In this document: positions 43,329 through 54,736 of the stretch, piece after piece | How the letters are laid out: the number at the start of each line of letters is the position of its first letter | Position numbering within the stretch: the stretch's first letter is position 1 | Origin: Cladophialophora immunda | Lineage: Eukaryota; Ascomycota; Eurotiomycetes; Chaetothyriales; Herpotrichiellaceae | Direction: 5' to 3' | DNA length: 64,000 bases | Assembly (NCBI RefSeq): GCF_000835495.1 | Contig: NW_015622541.1 | Coordinates: 6,076,001-6,140,000 of the forward strand | Notes under the pieces: model-generated | Told to the model about the DNA's origin: nothing | The model's input: the letters and a program-made list of their open reading frames with translations, nothing else | Database searches by the model: none | Position numbers and translations under genes: made by a program

Positions 43329-44794
43329 GAAGTCCTAATATAATATCGTACGAGACTAAGCTCGGGACGATATATAGGAAGGTAGTTTCCTTATATCTAT
43401 TAATATTAATCTCTAATTTAGTTACTTTCGAGATTAATAAGTTCGTTAATTCATTAAATCCCATAATAGGTTAAGGAGGAATCCATATACGCTAAAGATT
43501 CTATCGAGAAGTAAAACGAGCGTTAATAAGGTTATATAATGAATACCTAGAATCTATAAGTGTAGATATAGAATACTCTTTATTCACTATTAAAGGTACT
43601 AAGAAAGGTAACTTATCTATTAAGTCTCGAAATCCTCGCTAGGCTTCCTAAATCTTCATACGCTCCTAACGGCGACTTTTATTAGGAGCTACTCGTTTTT
43701 TAGATCCTCTTCACCCTCTTCTTCTATGGTTATAGTCGTAGCTATTATACGTCCTACTCGAGGACGTATTACTAGAAGTAGGGAGTATTAGCGTACGAAG
43801 TGTTCTCCTGATCCGCATTAAAGATAGCGTCCTACTTCCTTTCGCTTATCTAATATTTCCTTAGACACCTATTGAGTACGCTGCGTACGTACGACGGCTA
43901 CGGTAGTAGCGTCCGACGGCTCCCACTCTATTATATCTTCCGCTAGGGTAACCTTAATTAGCGTTAACGAGCCCTTTATCGCACGGGGCTTATCCCGTCC
44001 CTTCTTTCGTTAGAGGTTCTCTAGGTTAGTACTGACGGTATAAAGTAACGTATAGTACTCCTTATAGGACCTAGGGATAGGGATTACTATAATCGCATTC
44101 TATAGCTCGTACGATAGATAGTTAGCTAGGAAGGTCTTCTTAACCTAGTTATCCTAGCTAAGACTATTAGCGTCTAGTATCGTATAGTTGAATTCGGCGA
44201 GGAACGTACTAAATGTCTTTATCCCTTACCGTATAAAGCTAAGTTTCCGAGATACTCGCTTAGCGGCTTCGTAGTCTTCGTACGCCGCCTATAGTTACGT
44301 AAAAAGACCTTAAACCGTTATCTAGTCTATTAAAGTGACTACGTCTACCTAGGCGCTAACTTACGTAAGGGCTTCTCCTCGTAGTCTACTATATATATAC
44401 TAAAATCGTATAATCTTAATATCCTTATCCTTATCGATACTAAGCTTCGCCTTTACCTACGTAAGCTATAATCGAAATTCTATCCGCTTTCCGCTAAACT
44501 TAGGGAGTTTAGGGAGTTTCCGATGTTTCTAATCTAATGATTTACGTACGACTATTAGTTCCCGTACGTTACTATTCTCCTATAATATCGACTCGGGAGT
44601 AGAGGTACTCCCGCCATTCTACTAGTTCTAGAGTACCTACTCTAGACCTTCTATTCGCTAGTTCTATGTCTAAACTATCTAATATAACTACGCTACTCAC
44701 TCCGGGGGTGGAGTTAGACCTAATATAGACGACGAATCCATTTCTATTGTCAATACGTACGGGGGAGGTACGAGAAATGGGAGATTTATCCTAA

Positions 44795-45210
44795 TATGAG
44801 GGTTTAGAAAGAGTTCTATAACTAGCTAGCTAACCTAGTAATAAGGAGGATAAATCTAAGGAGAGAGAAGGAAGGAATAGCTATCCTTCCTTTCTCCTTA
44901 TATCCTCTAACGCGCCGTAAGGAGGTAACTATTATCCTCACCTCCTTACTCCTTTCCTTACGTACTTATTCCAGCTCCTTACCTTCCCTTACGTACTTAT
45001 TCTAACTCCTTACCTTCCCTTATGTACGGTGTCTTAGCTGTCAGGACTTAGTATCCCTTACACCGTATGCGTCTTGACTAATTAGGAGGCAGCATTTCGC
45101 CTGTACATTGTATAGGCAAATCTTGACTAATCAGGAGGCAGTATTTCCTGGCGTTGGTCTTGGCGCTGGTTCGCCAGAACCGAGCCTTCTCCTGGGTTCA
45201 ACCCATCACA
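44795..45210 (-). repeat. Outer element LTR, right copy
   Basis: 416 bp, collinear with 32377-32792. It is the 5' LTR of the minus-strand outer element. Its right third (about 45020-45210) keeps more G and C than the left LTR, so erosion is uneven. Confidence 0.88.
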
Positions 45211-45214
45211 GGTA

Positions 45215-45284
45215 TAGTTTCCTAGCGTTGGTCTTGGCGCTAGTTCGCCAGAACTGAGCCTTCTCCTAGGTTCAACCCATCACA
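45215..45284 (-). repeat. Tandem copy of the LTR end
   Basis: 70 bp that repeat the last 70 bp of the adjacent LTR (45141-45210), separated by GGTA. Both end CCCATCACA. It may be the remnant of another insertion of the same family or a local duplication. Confidence 0.85.
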
Positions 45285-47436
45285 GACCTAAGGTATAAGG
45301 TGGACGAATAAGGTGATTAGTCGACTTTTGGCTATATATTATATAGATAAACACTACTACTCTCTAATTAGTCAGTTTAAGAGTACTACTTTAGCTTAGT
45401 AGTCTTTCTTTTACTATTTTTTTCTTACCTAAGTAGATAGATAGATAGATAATAATATAATCAATCAACTACTTTATAAGATATAAATGCGCCTGTTACC
45501 TACCGCCGTACGAGTTGGCGCCTATGGCCAGAAGCCTCGTCCCAGTTCACTAGCTATAGACGGGGTATAGTGAAGAGGAAAGTGTTAAGAAAGACGTGAG
45601 GGGAGCCGAGCCCTTTTAGGCTCCTATACCTTAGGCCGTCTAAGCCTACTACCTAGGGTAGCGGTAAGAGAGGTAAGGATCCCTAAGTATCCCTACCGCC
45701 CTAGAATCAGCCGGAAATATAGTATATAGCGTAGAGCCGCGAATGTAAGGATAGCGTACGAGGTACTATTTATGAAAAGAAGTAGAGATAGTGGTGGGAG
45801 GGAAGTAGAGGCGTATTGGGAAGGTTAGGGAAGGGCGGTCCTGAGGCGCGAGAGTGGAGCTCGAATCGACTAAGGAAACCCTTAGGTTCCCAGTTTGGGC
45901 TCCTTTCATCTAAAATAGGACTAGCGGCCACAGGTAGGCTACGTGCCTGCCATCAGCGCGACCTGGTGACGGTGCTCCTGGTGCGATGGAGCGTGTATCA
46001 ATTAGAACGATGTTGAGGAACGCAGTTATCAAGTCTCGATGATGGGAGACATCCACCGCTCGGCGCAGAAAGTACTGAATCTCGTCCTTTGGTGTCTGCT
46101 CAAACCCTCTCAAGCGCTTAGCGAGAAGGAAGGTCTTTGACCTTAGAAAGAGTGCCTAGAGGGCCACCACGAGACTTCCTCGTCACACCGGTGTCGATTC
46201 CCTTGCTCAGAAGCCATTACCAGCCAGGCTACGGCCTGGGTCAAGGCACAATTCATCCATCCAATCCATAGACAGTTAGGCGTAGATAACGCTGTCTGAT
46301 CGCAGGCAGAGAGTGCGCAAAGGCCGTGTTACCCTGAGCGTTTACTGAGCCAATAGCCGAACGTCACTGAGCCCTCCCTAGGCACTCCCTAGGCACTCCC
46401 TAGGCACTCCCTGAGACCTAAACCAGGGGCCAAATTAGGCGCCCTAGCAATCGGCTACACCCGCCTCTCGACTGGCGTCAGAGCACCTGGCAGATTCCCT
46501 ACCCTCCAGGACTCACCGAGAAGCGAGTGTGCCTCGCTGCAGGGGCTTTCATGAAGATTCAGCCCAATACCCACAGGTTCCTGCTATCGAACATTCTACC
46601 TCGTCCACAGTCCCCACAGCCACAAGGGCTGGGGAGTTAGCGCCGTGGTGCCTGGGCCCGTCATTTTCCGGGCGCTGCTCGCGCCGACGCGGCGACCGGC
46701 TTACGCGGCTCAAGTCAACGGAATGCCCATGCCGTTTACCCTGTTCTGACCACAAGACCCTGTTCTACATTTGCCTTTCGACATGGACTTCTATCCACCA
46801 CTTTACCACTCGACGCATCTTTCATCCTTCAAGTCCATCTCTGGGATGCTTTCATGAGTAAATCTACAGTGCATACTCTGTCAACGATCCATCCGGCCGT
46901 GCATTCGGCCGTGAAATCCGCCTGCTTCCCCCCAGCCGTCACCTTAATCTGATACCCCTGTCGGCGCTCATAGTCGTCGTCTCAAGATATGCGGTCTCAC
47001 CCTGTGGCTGCCTACTCCACATATTTAGGGGCTAGAAGGGCCATCACACGGCGAGGGCTGGCTAGCATGCTCACATGGACGAATCTCGAAGGCAGCACTC
47101 TTATCTTTTGTCCGTGACTCAAGCTCAACGAGCAAGGAGTCTGCCCAAAGATTTGGGTCTCTACCACACATATGCACTATCTGAAACCAGGAGCTTGTGC
47201 CTTACCAGCACCTCGCCTTACGGCTTGGTGGGAAGGGGACCGAGATGTACATAGTACCTCGCCAGACGATCTTTGCTTGGCAATTCTCTCTCCCATTCGC
47301 CTCGTCGCCTGAAGCGCAGGCTCTGGGCAACCACACATATAAGGTCGGCTGAATTTGGACATTTCAGTATCGCGTGGTGTGATAAGCCTACCTGTCATCC
47401 TTTCCTCGAGTATCCTCGTGCACTCACCGTGCAGTC
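45285..47436. other. Gene-poor stretch after the retrotransposon island
   Basis: About 2.1 kb. It holds a (TAGA)n microsatellite at about 45433-45451, RIP-like AT-rich sequence to about 45480, and a tandem repeat of the 11-mer CTCCCTAGGCA (46374-46415, nearly four copies). From about 47000 the sequence looks like a normal promoter for the gene starting at 47437. No gene is supported. Confidence 0.5.
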
Positions 47437-50400
47437 ATGCCCACCCGCGCAGAAGCAAAAGAACATATCAATTCATTCTGGACGAGACGTCACATCGCCA
47501 GAGATGCCATCGATATTGAGAATGACATCAATCTTCGCGACCTTTCCAATGGACTGAAAATGTACTTCCACGCATCAACATCCCAGAGACTCCTGCTAAC
47601 CAAATTTGCAGCCTTTCTGATGGCCTCTACGGTGATCTCACTCACTTTTTCTGGGAATTGCTCCAGAACGCGGATGACAGTAAATATCTTACAGTACCCC
47701 GCGTCGACTTCGTCCTGACCAGCCATTCTCTGACTTACGAGACCAACGAAATCGGCTTCACCAGGGGTGATGTGGAGTCGCTGTGTGCAGTGGGCTACAG
47801 TTCAAAGGCAGGTCAGAATGACACGATTGGGGAAAAGGGCATTGGCTTCAAGTCAATTTTTAAAATTGCAGACGTCGTCACCATTCACTCAGGTGTATAT
47901 TCTTTCAAATTGGATACTCGACCTCCTCTCGGCAATGTCGGCATGGTTCTGCCCATGTGGCTGGACAAAACACAAGACTTCCCTGGGACATCAATCACCC
48001 TGCAGTTCAAGGCCGACCTTGACGTGTCCAAGTTGCGCCAGCACCTAGCCTCATTTGATTTCACCTTCCTACTGTTTACCCGAAATATCAAAGTGATCAA
48101 TTTGAAGGTCTTAGCTGGACAGCCGTTTGAGAAGCTTGGACGGCTCGAACACTTGGCGCCTAAGGGTGAAAGAATAGAGACAAGGATCGACGGCCGTCCC
48201 GATGCGACGATGGACTATGTCATATTTCGACGCAAGTATCAGGGCATGCCTCCACGTCAACCTGGCGCTCAGGTTCAACCCGACGGCGATAAAACGACAA
48301 TTGTGCTCGCTTTTCCACACCTCAATCACAAACCGCTTGCCGAAGGCCAAAAAACTTATGCATACCTACCTGTCAATTCCTTTGGATTTCAGGTAGGACC
48401 ATTACCGCTCTTACGAAACGATTCGATCCTAACAGTGGCGCAGTTTATTATTCATGCTGATTTTGTCTTGACTGCCAATCGAAAAGGTATTGATAGTGAC
48501 CGAGGATGGAATACATCCCTCCAGAGGTGTTTGCCCGAAGCGCTCTGCTCTGCTTTTGAACAGTTGGCAACATCGGCGGAATCTCAAATGAGGTTTGGTT
48601 GGCCCGAATATTTGGGCTCTCTGGGGTTTATTCACGATTCGTTTATGAGAGAAGTTGCTGACTCCACTATCAAACAACTGCGATCGAAGCTACTGGTTCG
48701 AACAGAGTTGCAAGACGGTGTTTTCCTAGCGCCTCAGGATTCTCTGACTGCATCAGATGAGTTTCGTGACGCCACTGGCGGACTTCTTATCACCGAGGGC
48801 ACATACGCACAGCGGGTGAGATCGAATGCCTACTCTTACAACTCGGCAACGATCCTCTCAAGACTGGGTGTCACTCCCTTCGAGATCTCGCACTTCGTGG
48901 AGTTGCTGGCCCAATATATTTCAGCGCATATGGCAAGATTCTCATCAGAGGCAACAGCATGGCACTCCCGCGTCGCGAGTCTTCTCTGCAATCATTTCTC
49001 GAACGGACAATATCAGCTCTATTCACCCGTATTCCAGGCCTTCAAAGCTCTGCGGATCATCCCGCTGGATGACGGCTCATGGGTATCTGGTGCTTCTTGC
49101 GCAACTAAAAAGGTCTTTATGGATCAGGGTCGCCGCATCGCCCTCCCCACTGGCCTCCACTTTTGCTTCGTTCAGGCGTCGGCTGCCGATGATCGTCACC
49201 GCAGACAACTCTACCGACTGCTAGGTGTCAAACCATGTGATGAAACAGAGATATGCAAGATGATACTCGACTCCCATGCAACAATGGTAGTTTGGCCACC
49301 TTTGGAAATCCTTATCTCGCATGCGATGTACATCTTCCGCGCTCGCTACCAACCTCAATATGGCCAATCACTCCGCCTACGCCTCCTTGACTCCAATCTT
49401 ACTATTCGATACCGGGAGAGAGTCCATCTTCCTTTTGGGACACAAGGAAAGGCTCTTAGACGGCTTTTTGCAGACGACTTTTCTGGTATCATTTGGCTAC
49501 ATCCAGACTACGAAGATAGAGTAACGGAAGGCGAGAGACAATACTGGTTCCAATTCTTATGCTCCGTAGAAGGAGTGTATCGGTTGCCTCCTCTTCATTC
49601 AGGTGGACGACTCTCTGATGCAATGAGGCATATCCTGATGAGAAATGGATCAAAGGAATTTCTCTGGCTTCTGAAGACGCAATATCGTTCGGGCTATGGT
49701 AATATGTTTGGAGATTCGCACACCTGGGAAGCTCAAACACTCACAGCGGATATCAGCAACATTTGGGTAAGCACCGATCAAGGTGTGCAGAAACTGTGCG
49801 AGACGATATTGCCGTCTTTGTCGCCTATCAGCCTAGGTCTTCTCCCTGTTATACAGCTGGTTGATCCACAAAATACGGACTGGAGCTTCCTCCGCAAATT
49901 TGGAGTCCAGACTGAGCTCTCGCCGGACTTTTTTGTGAAACAGCTCCGGGCTTTGAAAGAAAACAATGACCAGGGACGAGTGATAGCAACGGCTACAACT
50001 GTTTATAAAGCCATTGCAGCATATCCGGCCTTGGACAGCTCAAAACTGTGAGTTCAACACTTTTGGGATGTGGTAGCTGCTCACAGCGATGAACCAGGGC
50101 GAGTTTCCATACCGAAAGTTTGATATACGTCGACCCCGGCGGGTGGGTTTTGCCACAGCAGTGTGTCTGGAAGGCCTCATTTCCCTGCACGAAGGTGCCT
50201 GTTCTCTCCAGACTCTATCGTGGGTGTGACAATCTTTTCCAGGCCCTTTTGAAAGTAAGGGATGCAGGACTTGACGATTTAATCTCGGAGCTTGAAGACA
50301 TGGAGTCAACACGAGAGCTTGACCGAACCAGGCTTTTACGCCAGAATATGTTGCCTGCTCTGGACTCCTTCCTAGGCAAGGCTTCCCTATCAATGACACA

Positions 50401-52508
50401 AAGACGACGATTGCTTCCGCTTCACATTTTTCCAGTTACTCAAGTTGGATCTAATGATCCTACCCAAGCTGCACAGTTACTCCGAGCCGAAGATACGTTC
50501 TGGATTGCAGACTTGAACTTTCTAAAATCAAAGTTCGAGGGATTCTTACCATTGCTTGATATAACTGAAAAACTCTTCAAATCATCAATCCACAACGTTT
50601 TCAAGAATTTGTCGATGGACTCCAAGCGTTTGTCTCTGAGCGTCCGGAAAGAAGAGAACCAACCAAACCAAGGTGATATATCCGAAGTAGCGGATCCTGC
50701 GCTTAGCAATAGGCTCCGAAGGCAGAGTCGATACATCATTGGGTAAGTACTTTGTACTCTCCACGGCACAGATTCATATCTGACAGGAGCAAGCATTGTG
50801 TGTCATGAAAACAAACTTAATCAGCCAGCCGACCAGGTGACAGCAATGCTTAGCAACATAAGGGTTTTTCGGGTTCCAGACATAACTATCAGGCGATACG
50901 TTCTTGATGCCAGCACAAAGAGATACGGCCGCGACGAGAAGGGAGAGGTTCTCTTGCTGGACGCAGATGGAGAACTACATATTAAGATCCGGCGAGATTC
51001 AGAGACCATGGACATCATCATCCCATTATCAGATCGTTTCGCAGAACGCTTTCACTTGGGGAACGCCAATCGTGAACTTCTTGTGAAAGTCCTCACAACT
51101 GAGAAAGTCGAGCAATTCATTGAAGGACTCGAAAGAGCAGGTATCAAGACAGATCCAACAACCGTCGTTGAAATTGTGGCTGAAGACAGCTTGGACGAAG
51201 ATTCCGATGACGGTACACTTGCTGAAGATCCTAGTGACAACCTCGGATTGGCTTTCCAAAAATTGCAGATCAGCAAAGGGAGGACTGGTAGTGGTTCAGA
51301 CGAAGAATCTTCGGGATCACAGCAACGCAGGCCATCACAAACACCAAGCTCACAGGGACGACGAGTACGCAATGATGGAGAGGTCTCCTCGCCATTCTCA
51401 TTGAGAAGACGGTCGGGCCAGGCTGCCTCCGGTGGGGCAAGATCAGATGCTATCGCTACAAACGGGGAGACTACTACAGACGAGAATATTGCGCGCTTGA
51501 CTGCAAGCCTGATTGACGCAAAGCTGTCTGACACCACTCATGAGGTCTTCCGCAACTGGGTTACACCTCCTTCGGGAGAAGTGCCCAGCAAGTCTTCAGT
51601 GCCTGTCTTCGGCATGGCTACCGCCTTCGAATTCACTTTCAATTCACCTTCTCCCCAGCCTCTTGTGAACAACCCAGATGCCAGCGGGAGCAGTTCATCG
51701 GGGCCAAATACGTTAGCAACGTCGCGCCATATTGCCGACAACTCGTCAGAGGCCCAAGCGGGCTTGGATGCGCCACAATCTTCTCCGAACCATTTACACG
51801 GTGCATTTAAAACCCCAACAAAGGCGTTTCGACAGTCGAATCATCCCTGGTCGTCTGGACGACCTCCCAGGAGCAGCTATGGTGGAAACAGCTTTGTCGC
51901 TCAGGAGTCCTCTGAAGCCGTACCACATGAGATTGGATTTGCTGGAGAACACCTGGTGAGTATTTACGACCACCCATGGCACTAAACCAGCTTTCTAACA
52001 GACACAAACTTAGGTATACAAGTTTCTGGAAGACAAGCTGTCACCATTTTTCACGCCAGAGAACTGGACTAGTAGAGGTCGAGCGAAAGCCTTTCCAAAT
52101 CCATTCAGCGATGACTTTCGCGAGAAGGACTTTGCCGATTTCACCTACGTCGACACCGACGGACGCTTGCGTATGTATTTGAGCGAGAACGTCCCGAACT
52201 TTGAGAACCCAACCGGTCAGCGGAACAACATCACCTATCATTTGGAGGTCAAATCTACCCTGGGCAGCCTACACAACCCGGCATTCCTGAGTAATAACCA
52301 GATCTCCATGGCGAAGAAGTACTCAGGGCGATTTTCGACACCGGCCACCCAGACCGATGTGTACATCCTGGTTAGAGTCTACGGGCTTGGTTCGGACCCT
52401 CCTCAACCGCAGTTGTGCCTGTTTCCTGATCCTTGGAATCTTATCTGCCAGGATTCTCTGCTTATCGAAGGCGAAGCTGGGATTTATGTGCGACCGAAAG
52501 TCGCCTGA
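47437..52508 (+). CDS. Sacsin/NO VEIN-type protein: Hsp90-like ATPase plus DUF3883
   Basis: Five exons: 47437-47561, 47612-50047, 50098-50742, 50794-51955 and 52014-52508. Introns are 50, 50, 51 and 58 bp. The product is 1,620 aa. The N-terminus MPTRAEAKEHINSFW is the usual start of this fungal family. The GHKL/Hsp90-type ATPase (about 45-260) shows the N-box ELLQNADD (Glu57, Asn61, Asp64) and the glycine loop IGEKGIGFKS (Gly115-Gly120). A long helical middle part follows, then a disordered Ser-rich stretch (about 1240-1440). The C-terminal DUF3883/NOV domain (about 1445-1620) has IGFAGEHLVYKFLEDKL and an E-x-K motif in LEVKST (Glu1534, Lys1536), as in PD-(D/E)xK folds. Plant NO VEIN acts in cell-fate patterning; the role in fungi is unknown. 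The third intron uses AAG|C at 50793: the nearer CAG would shift the frame and lies too close to the CTGAC branch. Confidence 0.87.
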
Positions 52509-54736
52509 GCGACTTTATTACGCGAATTAGATTGGGCAGATGTAGTGCGAGCAAAGGACGGCGCATTTATGTCTAAGAAAGCTAATATAAAGCCGACCTT
52601 CTACACTGTCTTCGAATGAAATAGGTAGAGATGCATCATTACCGGGCAAGAGAGCATCCTGCGTAGAAACCACCTAATTTAAGAGTTCAACCACATTAGA
52701 TGAGGGAGTCGTGTCAGGATCTCCAGCATCTCAAAGGGTCCTATCGTCCGAAGGTTACGAAAGTTACTGTTGTGAACTGAAGAGGAAGAAGGGGATGAAG
52801 GGAGAGATAGGTTACGAATATAGTAAATCGATTCCGACACCTTAGAGGGGATTTTACGGTTGTTAGGGAGTCGCCGTTTCTAGCCGGCACCAAACTCTGT
52901 CCACCGCTGTTTCATATAGAATAGAGATAGATTATCACGGCGCACTTTACAGCCTTATATAACACCCTCCATAAAATATTCGCGGACCGTAAATGGTAGG
53001 GGCTAGTGCCAGGGTTTCGCTTCGTATACCTGTGCACCAGAACACCGCTTAGCAAAGACGGGTACGGCCTTTGAACGGGCGAAGAACTTACTCATCCCAG
53101 AGGTCGGCTATTAGGTCGTATTTTAACTCGGTTCCAGGTTTAATAGGTTTACTAATTCGATCGCCATTCACATCGGCGTTCACACTTAATTGCCACCCAT
53201 TCTCTTCCGCTTAATCGAAGAATTCCTGTATAGTTCTCTTCCTGTTTGACATTGGGAACAGCAAACAGGACGGTGAACATCCAAAAAACAGTACGAAACC
53301 AATGAAACGCGAACGGCCAAGGGGAAAAGAAGGGGACGCCAGGGACAGAGGGTAAAATAAAACGAACACTGACAAGGTACGATCTGGGCCGTGAGAAGAG
53401 GGACTGAGTGAGAGAGTGAACGAGCGGGACAAAGTGAGAGGGACGTGTGAGAGACAGAGGGAGAGTGTCGGAACTGCGATGGTGGAAAAGAGAAAGGAAA
53501 AAGGAAGACAGAGAGAGCCGTTGTAGAACGGAGGCTTCTAGTTGAACTCTCAAAGCTACTGTACGTACCACTACGAATCCTCTTAAGGATCCCAACTCTA
53601 GTGAGGGCCCGAAACGGCCTATCTAGGATACCCTTGTGTAAAGTTACTCTGAAGTCGTCTTGATGAATATGGGGCTAGAACTAAAACAGGGAGTAAGAGG
53701 AAGCAGGGAGAGAGCTGAGGGTGTGCGGAGAGGGCGAGGGCGAGGGGAAGCAGAAGAGAGCGGAAGGGGAGCGAGAGAGAGGCGAAGGGAGTGGAAGGGA
53801 GCAGACGGGGGAGCGAGGAGATCAAATAGTTGCTAGCGCGGGAGTAATGCGGCGACGGATGAGTCAGTCAAAGGGCCGTGAAAAAGTGCTGTTCGGGGAT
53901 TATATATATATATATATTGAAACTTCGAACAATCGTCCTTCGCGCCCATTCAGCTGACTAATAGCCCGCCGCTTTGCTCTCCCGCCAACGACTATTTAGT
54001 CGATTCGCTCCCTCGTCCGCTCCCTTCTCCTCCCTTCCTCGCTTTCTAGCTCCCCTTCACCTTCGGCCTGCTCCTGCCGCGCTCCCTCCCTCCCTACTCT
54101 TTCCTGCGCCAGCGAGGCTCTCGTTTAGCTTCAGTCTCATTGGCGCCCACGTCACACGCACCTGCCTTGTAACTCTACCCGATAGAATTGATGTAACAAC
54201 GATACCACCCACGGGTAAGGCCTGTCTTGGTTGCATTAGAGAGGGATCACGTGTTATGCGAAGCACAAGGTAGGGTATCGAAGAATATTGTATTGAAACC
54301 TGTCTGCCTATCAGAGGCCCCTAGGCATCCCTTCATACCCTTCCTGCTCCTGACGCCCTCAGCTTCTAGGTCCTCCTCCTCTGAGTCCTCTGGGACGCCA
54401 CTGAGACACTTGTGAGGCTGGTAGCCCGTCAGACTTCTCCCTGGGTCCCTTCTGACCGACTCCTACTAACCTGCCTATCCTAGCCCTGAGCTGGCTCGGT
54501 GCAATAGAATGTTAACACCCTCGGTCACGTGACTACTTCTGAACAGGGCTGGTACGCCTGGGTCTGCTGGGCGTTACACCTCCATAACAAACAATAATGA
54601 AAAAGGCGCTAAAGTTCAATGACTCTCGGGTTCGACGGTTTCCCTTTCAGCCGGTCAATCTCATCTGTACGGCCAAAAATCCTTGCAGTCGATTACAATG
54701 TTCATTCCTCATTCCACTAGCCAATCCATGTGTGAA
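52509..54736. other. Gene-free stretch with purine-rich dispersed repeats
   Basis: About 2.2 kb. 52510-53140 is unremarkable AT-rich sequence. 53330-53520 is strongly purine-rich (GAGAG-type). 53730-53920 and 53965-54145 are inverted relatives of each other and of copy R1 near 32100. 54160-54736 shows nothing recognisable. Open frames in the purine- or pyrimidine-rich parts are low-complexity artefacts. Confidence 0.5.
53730..54145. repeat. Inverted pair of dispersed repeat, copies R2 and R3
   Basis: The left arm (about 53760-53860) carries GGAGCGAGGAGATCAAATAG, GCGCGGGAG and ATGCGGCG. The right arm (about 53965-54065), read in reverse, carries GGAGCGAATCGACTAAATAG, GGCGGGAG and AAAGCGGCG. 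The arms face each other across about 110 bp that include a (TA)n run at 53901-53917. The outer end of R3, read in reverse (GGCGCCAATGAGACTGAAGC), matches the start of R1 near 32026. This may be the end of an unrecognised transposon, or two copies inserted head to head. Confidence 0.6.

Larger units (their letters stand above)
32377..45210 (-). mobile_element. Outer Gypsy LTR retrotransposon, RIP-eroded and interrupted
   Basis: Two direct 416-bp LTRs, 32377-32792 and 44795-45210, start TGTGAGGG and end near CCATCACA (with C-to-T changes). The element runs on the minus strand: a polypurine tract (AGAAGGAGGGGGGTGA on the minus strand) lies directly inside the left LTR. Minus-strand translation at about 35430-34880 gives a Gypsy reverse transcriptase with many stops (FRTRYGLYE, SAYINDILIYLYR, NKCEFKVKLTKYLGFIIE, SFIRFTNFYRKFI). 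RNase H and integrase should follow toward 33000. Gag should lie in 43330-44790. The whole stretch is AT-rich and short of CA/TG dinucleotides, as RIP produces. No matching target duplication was found at its ends. Confidence 0.85.

Noticed and set aside
53152..53825. Minus-strand Ser/Phe/Leu/Pro-rich frames
   Set aside because: They are translations of purine-rich repeat DNA and not likely to be proteins.
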